Assembly: GCF_042466115.1 (NCBI RefSeq) | Contig: NZ_JAXHBQ010000001.1 | Coordinates: 1,054,001 to 1,118,000, forward strand | Reading direction: 5' to 3' | Origin: SW4 sp042466115 | GTDB lineage: Bacteria; Pseudomonadota; Alphaproteobacteria; Rhodobacterales; Rhodobacteraceae | Length of the DNA: 64,000 nt | Shown here: piece after piece, positions 50,958 through 60,198 of the stretch | How the letters are laid out: each line of letters starts with the position of its first letter | Numbering within the stretch: the stretch's first letter is position 1 | Position numbers and translations under genes: made by a program | The notes under the pieces: model-generated | Seen by the model: the letters and a program-made list of their open reading frames with translations, nothing else | Databases searched by the model: none | What the model was told of the DNA's origin: nothing

Positions 50958-52735
50958 AGCGGCCAGATGAACGGGATCACGGCACTTGCCAGCATCCCGA
51001 TGGACAGGTTCAACGGAATGCCGACACGCAGGAAATCACTGAATTTATACCCGCCGGGGCCATAGACCAGCGTGTTGGTCTGATAGCCGATGGGTGTTGC
51101 GAAACTGGCGCTTGCTGCGACCATGACAGCCACCACCAGCGGGCGCGGATCAAGGCCCATCGCCGTGGCCAACCCGATGGCAATGGGGGTGATCACCACC
51201 GCCACGGCGTTGTTGGACACCATTTCGGTCAGGATGGATGTCAGCAGGTAAATCGCCCAGATAATCAGGAACGGCGGCAACATCTGCAAGGCGGGCGCAA
51301 GGCCGCTGACGATCAGGGCAACCGCGCCCGATGCCTCGAGCGCGGCGCCAATGGCCAGCATCGAAAAAATCAGCGCCAACAACCGGCCATCAATAAAGGA
51401 AAATGCCTCGTCCGCGTCGATGCAGCGGGTCACAAGCACCAGCGCGACGGCCAGCACCGCCAGGAAAAAGATCGGCGCGACCCCGAATGCGGCCAGCGCG
51501 ACAATCCCCAAAAGCGCGGCAACGACAATCGGCGCATGGCTGCGCCGGAACGCACGGGCCGAAGGGTGCGATACGTCAACCATGTCCATATCGCTGGCCA
51601 GACGCTGGATATCTTCGGGTGCACCTTCAAGCAGGAGCGTATCGCCAACGCGCACAACCAAATCATCCAACTGACGTCCGATGTTCTGGTTCCGGCGGTG
51701 CACGGCCAGCGTGTAAACACCGTAGCGGCGGCGCAGACGCAGCGCACCAAGGGTGCGGCCGACCATCTTGCACCCCGGCGTGATCAACACCTCGACGGTG
51801 GATGTTTCCACCGCTGACAGCTGATCGACGCGCTTCAATTCCTTGGTTGCCTGCAGTGACAACAGTTCTGTCATCGCCGTGCGCAGCACTACCCGATCAC
51901 CCACCTGCAAGGTCACGCCCGCAAGGTCGCGCCGCAAGGATGCATCGCCGCGCACCACATCGATCAGGCGCACACCATCACGTTTGAACAGTTGCACGCC
52001 CGTCACTTCACGCCCGATCAGGTTACTTTCGGGGGGGATCACGGCCTCGGTAAAGAACCGCATCTTGGACTTGTCCGACAGCAGGTTGGCCATGCTGTCG
52101 CGGTCGGGCAAAAGGCGCGGCGCGATGAACCGCAGATAGATCATGCCCCAGATCACCAGAATGATGCCCAGCGGTGTCACCTCGAAAATCGTGAACGCCG
52201 CCAGCCCTTGGGCGCGCGCCACACCATCGACCAGCAGGTTCGTGGAGGTGCCGATCAGGGTCAGTGTGCCACCAAGGATCGCGGCGTAACTGAGCGGGAT
52301 CAACAGCTTGGAGGCAGACAAGCCCATCGTGCGGGCCAGTTGCACAAAGACCGGGATCATCACGACGACCACGGGCGTATTCGACACAATCGCCGATGAC
52401 AGCACAACAAAGGCCATCAACCCGCCCAAGGCCAGCGCAGGCCGCGTTTTGGCGTTGCGTTCAGCCACCTTGGTCAGCGCCTCAAGCGCGCCTGTGCGCA
52501 CCAATGCACCCATGACGATAAACATCGCCGCGATGGTCCAGGGCGCGGGGTTGGACAGCACGTTCAGCGCGTCCTGATAGGGCAACACGCCGCTGATCAG
52601 CATCAGGGCCACACCGGCGATGGCCACGACTTCGGTCGGAAAAGTTTCGCGCAGGAACAGCACGAACATGATGCCGACGACCGTGAGGGTCAAAACCGCC
52701 TGCCCCATGGGCGAGACCGAAAAGAGTTCAATCAT
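50948..52735 (-). CDS. SLC13-family permease with TrkA-C domains
   Basis: 595 residues, same architecture as the neighbouring permease: helices, two central TrkA-C domains (LIGREVTGVQLFKRDGVRLI; LRRRYGVYTLAVHRRNQNIG; VRVGDTLLLEGAPEDIQ), then more helices. SLC13-type segments are VSNTPVVVVMIPVFVQLA, ILGGTLTLIGTSTNLLVDG and ASFATPIGYQTNTLVYGPGG. It is clearly a paralogue type rather than a recent duplicate, since the sequences differ widely. The ATG at 52735 is preferred over TTG at 52738 because of the AGGATGACG site. Confidence 0.9.
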   Translation of the reverse strand: MIELFSVSPMGQAVLTLTVVGIMFVLFLRETFPTEVVAIAGVALMLISGVLPYQDALNVLSNPAPWTIAAMFIVMGALVRTGALEALTKVAERNAKTRPALALGGLMAFVVLSSAIVSNTPVVVVMIPVFVQLARTMGLSASKLLIPLSYAAILGGTLTLIGTSTNLLVDGVARAQGLAAFTIFEVTPLGIILVIWGMIYLRFIAPRLLPDRDSMANLLSDKSKMRFFTEAVIPPESNLIGREVTGVQLFKRDGVRLIDVVRGDASLRRDLAGVTLQVGDRVVLRTAMTELLSLQATKELKRVDQLSAVETSTVEVLITPGCKMVGRTLGALRLRRRYGVYTLAVHRRNQNIGRQLDDLVVRVGDTLLLEGAPEDIQRLASDMDMVDVSHPSARAFRRSHAPIVVAALLGIVALAAFGVAPIFFLAVLAVALVLVTRCIDADEAFSFIDGRLLALIFSMLAIGAALEASGAVALIVSGLAPALQMLPPFLIIWAIYLLTSILTEMVSNNAVAVVITPIAIGLATAMGLDPRPLVVAVMVAASASFATPIGYQTNTLVYGPGGYKFSDFLRVGIPLNLSIGMLASAVIPFIWPLYP

Positions 52736-52795
52736 CAAGCGTCATCCTGTTGCGCGTCCCCAGTTTCGCGTCAAGCGCGCAGCGGCGCAAGCGGA

Positions 52796-53611
52796 TTAGG
52801 CCGGCGCGGCCTGTTGCAAGCGCCCGCCCGTGCGGATCATTTCCGCGCGCGTCGCCTTGCCCGTGCGATCATCAGTGACCACGAACAGGCCTGACAGGGT
52901 TGCCTCATCGGGCGCGGGGGAAAACCGGTCTTTGGGCATTCCGGTGATGAAACGGCGCAGGGGTTCGGTTTTTTCCATGCCAATGACGGAATTGTAATCG
53001 CCGCACATGCCTGCATCGGTCTGATAGGCAGTGCCGCCGGACAGCACCATCGCATCGGCCGTGGGCACATGGGTGTGGGTGCCGACCACGATGCTGGCGC
53101 GCCCGTCGCAGAAATGGCCCATCGCCATCTTTTCGCTGGTGGCCTCGCAGTGCACGTCAATCAGGCTGGCCTGCACCATGCCCCCCATCGGATGCTGGCG
53201 CAGCACCCCGTCAACAGCCGAAAACGGATCGTCAAACGGGCGTTTCATGAACACCTGCCCCAGCACCTGGGCAACCAGAACCTTGCGCCCGCCTGCCGCG
53301 TTGAACACCCGCGCGCCGACACCGGGTGCGGCTTTGGAATAGTTCAGCGGGCGAATGATGCGCGGTTCACTGTCGATAAACGCCATCATGTCCTTTTGAT
53401 CAAAGGCATGATCGCCAAGGGTCAGCACATCGGCGCCTGCGTCCAGCAATACCTTGGCATGTGCACCCGACAGGCCCATGCCGCCGGTCGCGTTTTCGCC
53501 GTTCACCACGACAAAATCCAGCCGCCATTCATCGCGCAGGCGCGGCAGGTGGGTGGTGATCGCCGTGCGTCCCGCACGGCCCATGACATCGCCAAGAAAC
53601 AAAATTCGCAT
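52796..53611 (-). CDS. YmdB-type metallophosphoesterase (TIGR00282)
   Basis: 271 residues. The dinuclear metal site is spread over ILFLGDVMGRAGR, VVNGENATGGMG, VLTLGDHAFDQKD and VVGTHTHVPTADAMV, all in the expected order, with TDAGMCGDYNSVIGM near the end. Members hydrolyse 2',3'-cyclic nucleotides and in Bacillus influence development. The start at 53611 is the point where the conserved MRILFLGD begins. It lies 41 nt beyond the DUF1801 gene on the same strand, in a minus-strand unit with mgtE and the folate gene. Confidence 0.93.
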   Translation of the reverse strand: MRILFLGDVMGRAGRTAITTHLPRLRDEWRLDFVVVNGENATGGMGLSGAHAKVLLDAGADVLTLGDHAFDQKDMMAFIDSEPRIIRPLNYSKAAPGVGARVFNAAGGRKVLVAQVLGQVFMKRPFDDPFSAVDGVLRQHPMGGMVQASLIDVHCEATSEKMAMGHFCDGRASIVVGTHTHVPTADAMVLSGGTAYQTDAGMCGDYNSVIGMEKTEPLRRFITGMPKDRFSPAPDEATLSGLFVVTDDRTGKATRAEMIRTGGRLQQAAPA

Positions 53612-53652
53612 GCATGTGCGTAAAGCAATCGCGCCGCCCAAGCGCAAGTGAA

Positions 53653-54036
53653 TTATAGAAAGTAGGTCAGCCCGTGCAGGATCGTCAGACGCAGACGGTC
53701 CGCGTCGATCTGGTCGGGATGATCGAACAGGATCGCGCGGGTGCCGTCGATCCTGTCCGCTCCTGCAAAGCGTTCTGCGTGGGTCGGGATCACGGTCGTG
53801 GAACAGGGTGCATAAAGGGCAAAGGCGGCATCCTTGTGGGCCGCCACGCGCAGGGTCGTGCCGGTGTTTGCCGCTTTGGGGCGAAAGGCAGGCTGGCCCC
53901 ATTTCAGGCTTTCGCTTAGGGGGCCGACGCGCGGATCACTTACTGCCGTTTCAAGGATCAGATCACGCAAACGCGCCATGCCCTGTGCCGTTAACGCAGG
54001 CTGGGCATCAAGGACGGCGGCAATTTCGGGGGTCAC
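53653..54036 (-). CDS. DUF1801-domain protein
   Basis: 127 residues. The segment PLSESLKWGQPAFRPKAA and the following FALYAPCST fit the YdhG-like DUF1801 fold, a small family related to frataxin-like folds with unknown function. The start is GTG at 54036, overlapping the folate gene stop as GTGA, so it is translationally coupled. Confidence 0.78.
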   Translation of the reverse strand: MTPEIAAVLDAQPALTAQGMARLRDLILETAVSDPRVGPLSESLKWGQPAFRPKAANTGTTLRVAAHKDAAFALYAPCSTTVIPTHAERFAGADRIDGTRAILFDHPDQIDADRLRLTILHGLTYFL

Positions 54037-54593
54037 TTGCCCACCTCTATCACGCCGCGTTCGGTGACGATCAGATCAAGCGGTTGATCAGTGGGTTCCA
54101 GCGGCAGGTTGTCATCCTCTTGGTCTGCATAGGCAAATCCGATGGCCAGCGTTCCACGCTGCGCGCGCAGCCCTTCCAGCGTGCGGTCATAAAACCCGCC
54201 GCCATAGCCCAGCCGCCCGCCTGCGCGGCTGAAAGCCACCAGCGGCACAATCAGGATTTCCGGCGTGATCCAATCACCACTGGCAGGCACCTGTGCGCCA
54301 AATTCGCCTGCGATCATGTCGCAATCCGGCTCCCATGCGCGAAACTTTAGCGGCTGGCCTTTGCCGATGATGACCGGCACGCAAACGGGGCCGTGTGCCG
54401 CCGCCTCGGCCATCGCCGCTGTCGGGTCGATTTCAGTGCGCATCGCCATGTAGCCCGACAAAGGCACACCGCGATATCCGGCCAGAACTTCGGACAAATA
54501 CCCTGCGTGGCCTGCGCCACTGTCATGGGCCAGCTTGCGCCGTGCAAAGGCGGCCTTGCGCGCCTGCGCCTTGATCGCCGTCAGGTCAGTCAC
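54033..54593 (-). CDS. 5-formyltetrahydrofolate cyclo-ligase
   Basis: 186 residues. It converts 5-formyl-THF to 5,10-methenyl-THF with ATP. Diagnostic is GGRLGYGGGFYDRTLEGL (residues around 140), the substrate/phosphate motif, plus SGYMAMRTEIDP and EILIVPLVAFSRAG. The start is GTG at 54593, overlapping the mgtE stop as GTGA. It therefore follows mgtE in a tightly coupled run. Confidence 0.93.
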   Translation of the reverse strand: MTDLTAIKAQARKAAFARRKLAHDSGAGHAGYLSEVLAGYRGVPLSGYMAMRTEIDPTAAMAEAAAHGPVCVPVIIGKGQPLKFRAWEPDCDMIAGEFGAQVPASGDWITPEILIVPLVAFSRAGGRLGYGGGFYDRTLEGLRAQRGTLAIGFAYADQEDDNLPLEPTDQPLDLIVTERGVIEVGK

Positions 54594-55996
54594 AGCAACA
54601 CCACTGCCGCCAACCCAAGAAAGGCAAAGAAACCAACGACATCCGTAACCGTTGTTACAAAGGCACCCGAGGCAAGCGCCGGATCAACGCCCAGTTTTTC
54701 CAAGGCAACAGGGATCACCGTGCCTGCCAATCCGGCCACGATCAGGTTGATGATCATCGCCACGCCAATCACCACACCCAGCATCGGTGAACCGAACCAG
54801 AACATGCCGACAGCCCCCATCACAACGGCAAAAATCACGCCGTTCACGCAGCCCACAAAGACCTCGCGCCGGATCACGCGCCAGACGTTTGCACCGGTCA
54901 AATCGCGCGTGGCAATGGCGCGCACGGCCACAGTCAGCGACTGCGTGCCAGCATTGCCACCCATCGACGCGACAATCGGCATCAGCACGGCCAGCGCGAC
55001 AAAGCCTGCGATCACGTCCTCGAACAGGGAAATCACCAGACTGGCCAGAATGGCCGTCACAAGGTTGACCGCCAGCCACGGAAAGCGCTGGCGGGTGGTT
55101 TCGATCACGCGGTCGGTCAGGCTGCCCTCGCCGACACCGGCAAGGCGCAGGATATCCTCCTCGTGTTCCTCGTCCAGAACGATCATCGCATCGTCAATCG
55201 TGATCACCCCGACAAGGCGGTCGTCGCCATCCACAACAGGCGCGGAAATCAGGTGATACTGGTTGAACGCATAGGCCACGTCCTCTTCGTCCTGATCATA
55301 GCGGAAGGTGCGAAAGCTGTCCTCGGTCAGGTCGGCAAGTTTGGTGGCGCGGGGCGATCCCAGCAGGCGACCCAAGGTCACGTAACCTGTTGGTTTCATG
55401 CGCGGATCGACAAGGATCACATGGTAAAACTGTTCCGGCAGATCATCATGGCTGCGTAGGAAATCAATCGTTTCGCCAACGCTCCAGTGGGCGGGCGCGC
55501 GCACCACTTCGACCTGCATCAAGCGGCCGGCGGACTCTTCGGGATAGGACAGCGCCTGTTCCACCGCGATCCGGTCGGTAACGCCAAGGGCATCCAGAAC
55601 GGCCTCTTGCTGGGCATCGTCCAGGTCCTCGACAAGGTCCACGACATCGTCGCTTTCCATCTCGCGCACGGCCTCGGCCAGTTCCAGCGGAGCAAGGCTC
55701 TGGATCACTTCCTCGCGCAGGGATTCTTCAAGTTCGGACAGAATTTCGCCGTCCATGCCGCCGCGCCAAAGCAACAGCAGTGCACGACGGTCGCGCCCGT
55801 CGATCTGCTCCAGAAGGTCGGCGATGTCAGCTGCGTGCAGCGGGTTGAGCAGATCATCAACCGCAGCGGCATCGCCCGCCTCGACAGCGTCCAACACCGC
55901 GTCCATGACACGTTTTGTCAGGCTTTGGCCGTCGTCTTCGATGTCGATCTGGTCTTCCACGCGCACCCCCGATTTGCGCGCACCATAGCGGATCAC
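54590..55996 (-). CDS. mgtE: Magnesium transporter MgtE
   Basis: 468 residues. The acidic N-terminal MgtE domain (LLNPLHAADIADLLEQ; EMESDDVVDLVEDLD) is followed by two CBS domains (QVEVVRAPAHWSVGETIDFL; DQDEEDVAYAFNQYHLISAP) and five C-terminal membrane helices with the pore motif MPIVASMGGNAGTQS. It is a Mg2+ channel gated by cytoplasmic Mg2+. The start is uncertain: GTG at 55996 is given, but other GTG codons at 55966 and 55960 are possible and no site has a strong Shine-Dalgarno sequence. Confidence 0.95.
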   Translation of the reverse strand: MIRYGARKSGVRVEDQIDIEDDGQSLTKRVMDAVLDAVEAGDAAAVDDLLNPLHAADIADLLEQIDGRDRRALLLLWRGGMDGEILSELEESLREEVIQSLAPLELAEAVREMESDDVVDLVEDLDDAQQEAVLDALGVTDRIAVEQALSYPEESAGRLMQVEVVRAPAHWSVGETIDFLRSHDDLPEQFYHVILVDPRMKPTGYVTLGRLLGSPRATKLADLTEDSFRTFRYDQDEEDVAYAFNQYHLISAPVVDGDDRLVGVITIDDAMIVLDEEHEEDILRLAGVGEGSLTDRVIETTRQRFPWLAVNLVTAILASLVISLFEDVIAGFVALAVLMPIVASMGGNAGTQSLTVAVRAIATRDLTGANVWRVIRREVFVGCVNGVIFAVVMGAVGMFWFGSPMLGVVIGVAMIINLIVAGLAGTVIPVALEKLGVDPALASGAFVTTVTDVVGFFAFLGLAAVVLL

Positions 55997-56070
55997 CCAC
56001 GGTCAGCAAGAAGGTCTCTCTTGGAAATCCGATGTTTCGCCCCCCTGAAAGCGGGGCTAGTCTGGGCGGC

Positions 56071-57357
56071 ATGACAAAACATCTTCTTTTGGGGCAGACC
56101 CTGTCGTATTCCGGTGATCCCATGGCCGGTGACTGGCAAGACGTGACCCATCACGACAGTGCTGGCGCGGTGCTGGTCGACGGCGGGCAGATCGCCGCAA
56201 TGGGCAGTGCCGAGACCCTGCGCCGCGCCCACCCGCATGCGAAAATCCATGACTACGGCGATGCGCTGATCAGCGCCGGCTTTGTCGATGCGCACATGCA
56301 TTACCCGCAAACCGCGATGATCGCGAGCTGGGGAAAACGGCTGATTGACTGGCTCAACACCTATACCTTTCCCGAAGAAATGCAGTTTGGCGACCGTAGC
56401 TATGCGGATGCCGTTGCGGCGCGCACGCTTGATATTGCGCTGGCCCACGGCACAACCACGCTGACCAGTTTCTGCACGATCCACCCCGAAAGCGTGGATG
56501 CGTTTTTTGGTGCGGCGGCAGACCGTGACATGGCCGTAGTCGCGGGCAAAACCTGCATGGATCGCAACGCGCCGGACGGTCTGCGCGACACGGCGCAATC
56601 AGCCTATGACGACAGCAAGGCGCTGCTGGAAAAGTGGCACGGCAAGGGGCGTGCGTCCTATGCGATCACGCCGCGCTTCACACCCACCTCGACGCCAGAC
56701 CAGATGCATGCATTGGGCGCGCTTTGGGGCGAACATCCTGATTGCCTGATGCAGACGCACCTGTCCGAACAGGTTGATGAGATCGCATGGGTGCGTGGTT
56801 TGCACCCAGAAGCGCGCGACTACCTTGATACCTATGAAAGCGCCGGACTGCTGGGTGAACGCGGCCTTTACGGCCACGCGATCCACCTTGAACCGCGCGA
56901 GATTGACCGGCTGGCCGAAGTGGGTGGCGCGCTGGTGCATTGTCCGACATCGAACACCTTTATCGGGTCGGGGTTGTTTGACATGGCGGGCCTTAGGGCG
57001 CGCGGGATCAGCGTGGGGCTGGCCACGGATACCGGTGGCGGGTCATCTTTTTCGATGCTGCGCACCATGGCGGCGGCCTATGAAATTGCGCAGCTGCGCG
57101 GCACCGCCTTGCATCCGGCCCAACTGATGTGGCTGGCCACCGAAGGGTCGGCGCGCACCCTGCATATGGGCGGAAAGATCGGCGCGCTTGCCCAAGGTGC
57201 GGCGGCGGATATCTGCGTGATCGACCTTGCCTCAACCCCAGCCATCGCCCAGCGCGCGACCCGTGCCACTGACCTCTGGGAGGCGCTGTTTCCAACGATC
57301 ATGATGGGCGACGACCGCGCGATTGCACAGGTTTGGGTCAACGGCGTGGCGCGCTAG
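56071..57357 (+). CDS. guaD: Guanine deaminase
   Basis: 428 residues of the amidohydrolase superfamily. Metal ligands are in VDAHMHYPQT (His75, His77), QTHLSEQVDE and GHAIHLEP, and the late aspartate in LATDTGGGSSFSML. The PQT after the HxH and the EEMQFGDRSYA segment are typical of guanine deaminase. It converts guanine to xanthine. It starts at 56071, divergent from mgtE, and converges on the CAP-domain gene with a 4 nt overlap. A related 8-oxoguanine deaminase lies 0.5 kb downstream. Confidence 0.92.
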   Translation: MTKHLLLGQTLSYSGDPMAGDWQDVTHHDSAGAVLVDGGQIAAMGSAETLRRAHPHAKIHDYGDALISAGFVDAHMHYPQTAMIASWGKRLIDWLNTYTFPEEMQFGDRSYADAVAARTLDIALAHGTTTLTSFCTIHPESVDAFFGAAADRDMAVVAGKTCMDRNAPDGLRDTAQSAYDDSKALLEKWHGKGRASYAITPRFTPTSTPDQMHALGALWGEHPDCLMQTHLSEQVDEIAWVRGLHPEARDYLDTYESAGLLGERGLYGHAIHLEPREIDRLAEVGGALVHCPTSNTFIGSGLFDMAGLRARGISVGLATDTGGGSSFSMLRTMAAAYEIAQLRGTALHPAQLMWLATEGSARTLHMGGKIGALAQGAAADICVIDLASTPAIAQRATRATDLWEALFPTIMMGDDRAIAQVWVNGVAR

Positions 57358-57836
57358 CAGGGCGACCCCAGCACAAGCACCCAAATATCACCCGCACGTC
57401 CCAGCCCGTATTCACGGGCATTTGGCGACAGCATGTTTGCACGGTGATCACGCGAGCCCATCCACGCCGCCATGACCCGTTGTTCGCTTTGTTGCCCGCT
57501 GGCGATGTTTTCCGCGACGAACCGGAAACAATAGCCCTGCGCACGCACGCGCGCTGACGGCAATGTGCCACTTGGTGATTGATGCGCAAAATACCCGCGT
57601 TGCACCATGTCTTGCGCATGGGCCTGCGCGGCGGCGGCAAGTCGTGCATTCGGGACAAGCGCGCCCAATCCGGTGTCGGCGCGCACCGTGTTCAGCAGCG
57701 CGCCAAAGCCCGACGCCGGCAGCGCCGCAAGCGGGGCCGCAGGGCCCGATGGCGCGCCACCCGCAATCGGAATCGGCACGACAACGCAGGCCGTCAGCGC
57801 AAGAATTGCACAAAATGAAAGGACAACGCGCCGCAT
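57354..57836 (-). CDS. CAP/SCP-domain lipoprotein
   Basis: 160 residues. A lipoprotein signal (SFCAILALTAC, cysteine at residue 17) precedes a Pro/Ala-rich linker and a compact CAP domain with LLNTVRADTGLGALVPNARL, AQAHAQDMVQRGYFAHQSP, AENIASGQQ and RDHRANMLSPNAREYGLG. These include the histidine/glutamate residues of the CAP cavity. Bacterial CAP proteins are secreted or envelope proteins of poorly known function. It converges on guaD. Confidence 0.88.
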   Translation of the reverse strand: MRRVVLSFCAILALTACVVVPIPIAGGAPSGPAAPLAALPASGFGALLNTVRADTGLGALVPNARLAAAAQAHAQDMVQRGYFAHQSPSGTLPSARVRAQGYCFRFVAENIASGQQSEQRVMAAWMGSRDHRANMLSPNAREYGLGRAGDIWVLVLGSPC

Positions 57837-57892
57837 CGAGGCCTCCGAAGGTTTTTTCTACCTTATGCGTGCGCGGCGGGTCTTGTCGAACA

Positions 57893-59227
57893 CTAAACCC
57901 GCAAAGCCGCCGCAAGCCTGTTTTGGGTGCGAACCACTTGCCCCAAGTCAATCGTGACCAATTGCCCGTCGCGCACCACGGCGCGCCCTTCGACGATCAG
58001 ATCGCGCACGGATGTCGGCCCCGCCAGCAGCAGGGCTGCCGGATCCCAACTGCCTGCAGCTTCCACGCCCGATACATCCCAGATGGCGATGTCCGCGCGC
58101 TTGCCCACGGCGATTTGACCGCAATCGTCGCGGCCCAGAACCTGCGCACCACCGCGTGTCGCGATCTCGAGCGCCTCGCGCGCGCTCATCGCGTCCGCAC
58201 CACGTGCAACCCGTTGCAACAGCATGGACTGGCGCGCCTCAAGGATCAGGTTGCCGGCATCATTGCTGGCCGATCCATCGACGCCCAGCCCCACATTCAC
58301 CCCCGCATCGCGCATTGCGCGCACAGGTGCGATTCCGCTGCCAAGGCGACAGTTGGAACAGGGGCAATGGGCAACTCCTGTGCCGGAACGTGCAAACAAA
58401 TCAATCTCTTGCCCGTCCAACTTGACACAATGCGCGTGCCAGACATCGTGCCCCGTCCAACCCAGATCTTCGGCATATTGCCCCGGGCGGCAGCCGAATT
58501 TTTCAAGACTATAGGCGATATCCTCGTCGTTTTCGGCCAGATGGGTGTGCAGCATGACGCCCTTGTCGCGCGCCAGAATGGCCGCATCACGCATCAGGTC
58601 GCGGCTGACAGAAAACGGTGAACAGGGGGCCACGCCAACACGCACCATCGCGCCAACGCCCGCATCGTGATGGGCATCAATCACGCGGATGCAGTCATTC
58701 AGGATCGCCGCCTCGCGTTCGACCAGACTGTCGGGCGGCAGGCCGCCATCGCTTTCGCCAATGCTCATCGCGCCCCGTGTCGGGTGGAACCGCAAGCCGA
58801 CCTCTTGGGCGGCGGCGATTGTGTCGTCAAGGCGCGATCCATTGGGGAACAGATACAGATGATCCGAGGTCATCGTGCAGCCCGACAGCGCCAGTTCGGC
58901 CAGGCCAACTTGCGCCGATGTGAACATTTCTTCGGGGCCGAAACGCGCCCAGATCGGGTAAAGCGTTTGCAACCAGCCAAACAGCAGCGCGTCCTGCCCG
59001 CCGGGCACCGCACGGGTCAGGGTTTGGTAAAGATGGTGGTGCGTGTTCACCAATCCCGGTGTGACAACGCAGCCGCGCGCATTGATCAGATGGGCATCAG
59101 GCGCATCTATCGTGCCGATTTCAACAATCACGCCATCGCGCAGCAGGATGTCGGCACCATTCAATTCACGGCGCGTGTCATCCATCGTCAGGATGGTATC
59201 GGCATTTTTGATCAGGGTTGCGGGCAT
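57893..59227 (-). CDS. 8-oxoguanine deaminase
   Basis: 444 residues of the amidohydrolase superfamily. The metal site includes NTHHHLYQTL (His63-65), HTHLAENDED, HAHCVKLDG and GVDGSASNDAGN. The NTHHHLYQT and WARFGPEEMFTSAQ segments and overall length match 8-oxoguanine deaminases such as Pseudomonas Pa0142, rather than cytosine or atrazine deaminases, though isocytosine activity is often also seen. The start at 59227 follows an AAAGGACA site. It complements guaD in purine clearance. Confidence 0.87.
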   Translation of the reverse strand: MPATLIKNADTILTMDDTRRELNGADILLRDGVIVEIGTIDAPDAHLINARGCVVTPGLVNTHHHLYQTLTRAVPGGQDALLFGWLQTLYPIWARFGPEEMFTSAQVGLAELALSGCTMTSDHLYLFPNGSRLDDTIAAAQEVGLRFHPTRGAMSIGESDGGLPPDSLVEREAAILNDCIRVIDAHHDAGVGAMVRVGVAPCSPFSVSRDLMRDAAILARDKGVMLHTHLAENDEDIAYSLEKFGCRPGQYAEDLGWTGHDVWHAHCVKLDGQEIDLFARSGTGVAHCPCSNCRLGSGIAPVRAMRDAGVNVGLGVDGSASNDAGNLILEARQSMLLQRVARGADAMSAREALEIATRGGAQVLGRDDCGQIAVGKRADIAIWDVSGVEAAGSWDPAALLLAGPTSVRDLIVEGRAVVRDGQLVTIDLGQVVRTQNRLAAALRV

Positions 59228-59323
59228 TGGGGTGTCCTTTCGCTCCACCCCCTTCGGTGGATTGGACAACCTGCACCGACAGAAGGGGGAAAAGGACTCG
59301 GCGCTTTGGAAGGTTAGCGTGGC

Positions 59324-60136
59324 TTACGCCGCAACGCCAGCCTGCAGAATCGCAAGTGCCTGCGCGTGGATGTCTGCGTTTGCGGCGGCCAAAACGCGTC
59401 CGCCGTTGTGAACGGGGCCACCCTGCCAGTCGGTGACAATCCCGCCTGCGGCGGTGATCACGGCGATGGGGGCCTGAATGTCGTAGGCGTTCAACCCCGC
59501 CTCGATCACCAGATCGACCTGCCCTGCCGCCACCAAGGCATAGCCGTAACAGTCCATGCCATAGCGCGTCAGGCGGGCCTGCGCGGCGACGGCGCGAAAG
59601 GCGCGGGCCTCGGCCTCGGTGCCGACTTCGGGGAAGGTGCTCAGCAAGATCGCATCGGCCAAGTCCCGCGGGGGGCGCGTTTTCAGCGGCGCAGTTCCAT
59701 GCGGCCCCACGACTTCGGCCAGTCCAAACCCGCCGGCAAAGCGTTCGCCAATATAGGGCTGATCAATCAGGCCGAACATCGGACCCTGCGCATCAGCGAC
59801 CGAAATCAGGACGCCCCATGTTGGTGTGCCGCTTAGATACCCGCGAGTTCCGTCAATCGGGTCAAGCACCCAGGTCAGCCCGCTGGTTCCGCTGGTCGCG
59901 CCATATTCTTCGCCCAGAATACCATCATCCGGGCGCAGGTCAGCCAGAACCGTGCGCATGGCGCGTTCGGCGGCGCGATCACCTTCGGTCACGGGGTCAA
60001 AGCCGCCATCGCCATCCTTGTTGTCACTGGTCAACGCGGATTGGCGGAAATGGCGCAGGGTTTCAGGGCGGGCCGCATCGGCCATGGCATGGGCCGTGCG
60101 GATCAGCTCTGCTTGCAGGTCACTGCTATTGGTCAT
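59324..60136 (-). CDS. hisN: Inositol-monophosphatase-family phosphatase (histidinol-phosphatase-like)
   Basis: 270 residues. The lithium-sensitive phosphatase motifs are GILGEEYGATSG, WVLDPIDGTRGYLSGTPTWGV and NAYDIQAPIAVITAAGG, giving the Mg2+ site. The GTRGYLSGTP variant with QPYIGERFAG is typical of alphaproteobacterial HisN, the histidinol-phosphate phosphatase, rather than SuhB. No other histidine genes are nearby, so the physiological substrate remains an inference. Confidence 0.85.
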   Translation of the reverse strand: MTNSSDLQAELIRTAHAMADAARPETLRHFRQSALTSDNKDGDGGFDPVTEGDRAAERAMRTVLADLRPDDGILGEEYGATSGTSGLTWVLDPIDGTRGYLSGTPTWGVLISVADAQGPMFGLIDQPYIGERFAGGFGLAEVVGPHGTAPLKTRPPRDLADAILLSTFPEVGTEAEARAFRAVAAQARLTRYGMDCYGYALVAAGQVDLVIEAGLNAYDIQAPIAVITAAGGIVTDWQGGPVHNGGRVLAAANADIHAQALAILQAGVAA

Positions 60137-60198
60137 CTTCCCCCCGGCGCTTGGCCCACAGGCGCTAGCGCGGGTCGGGGCGCAAGGTCAAGCGTGCT

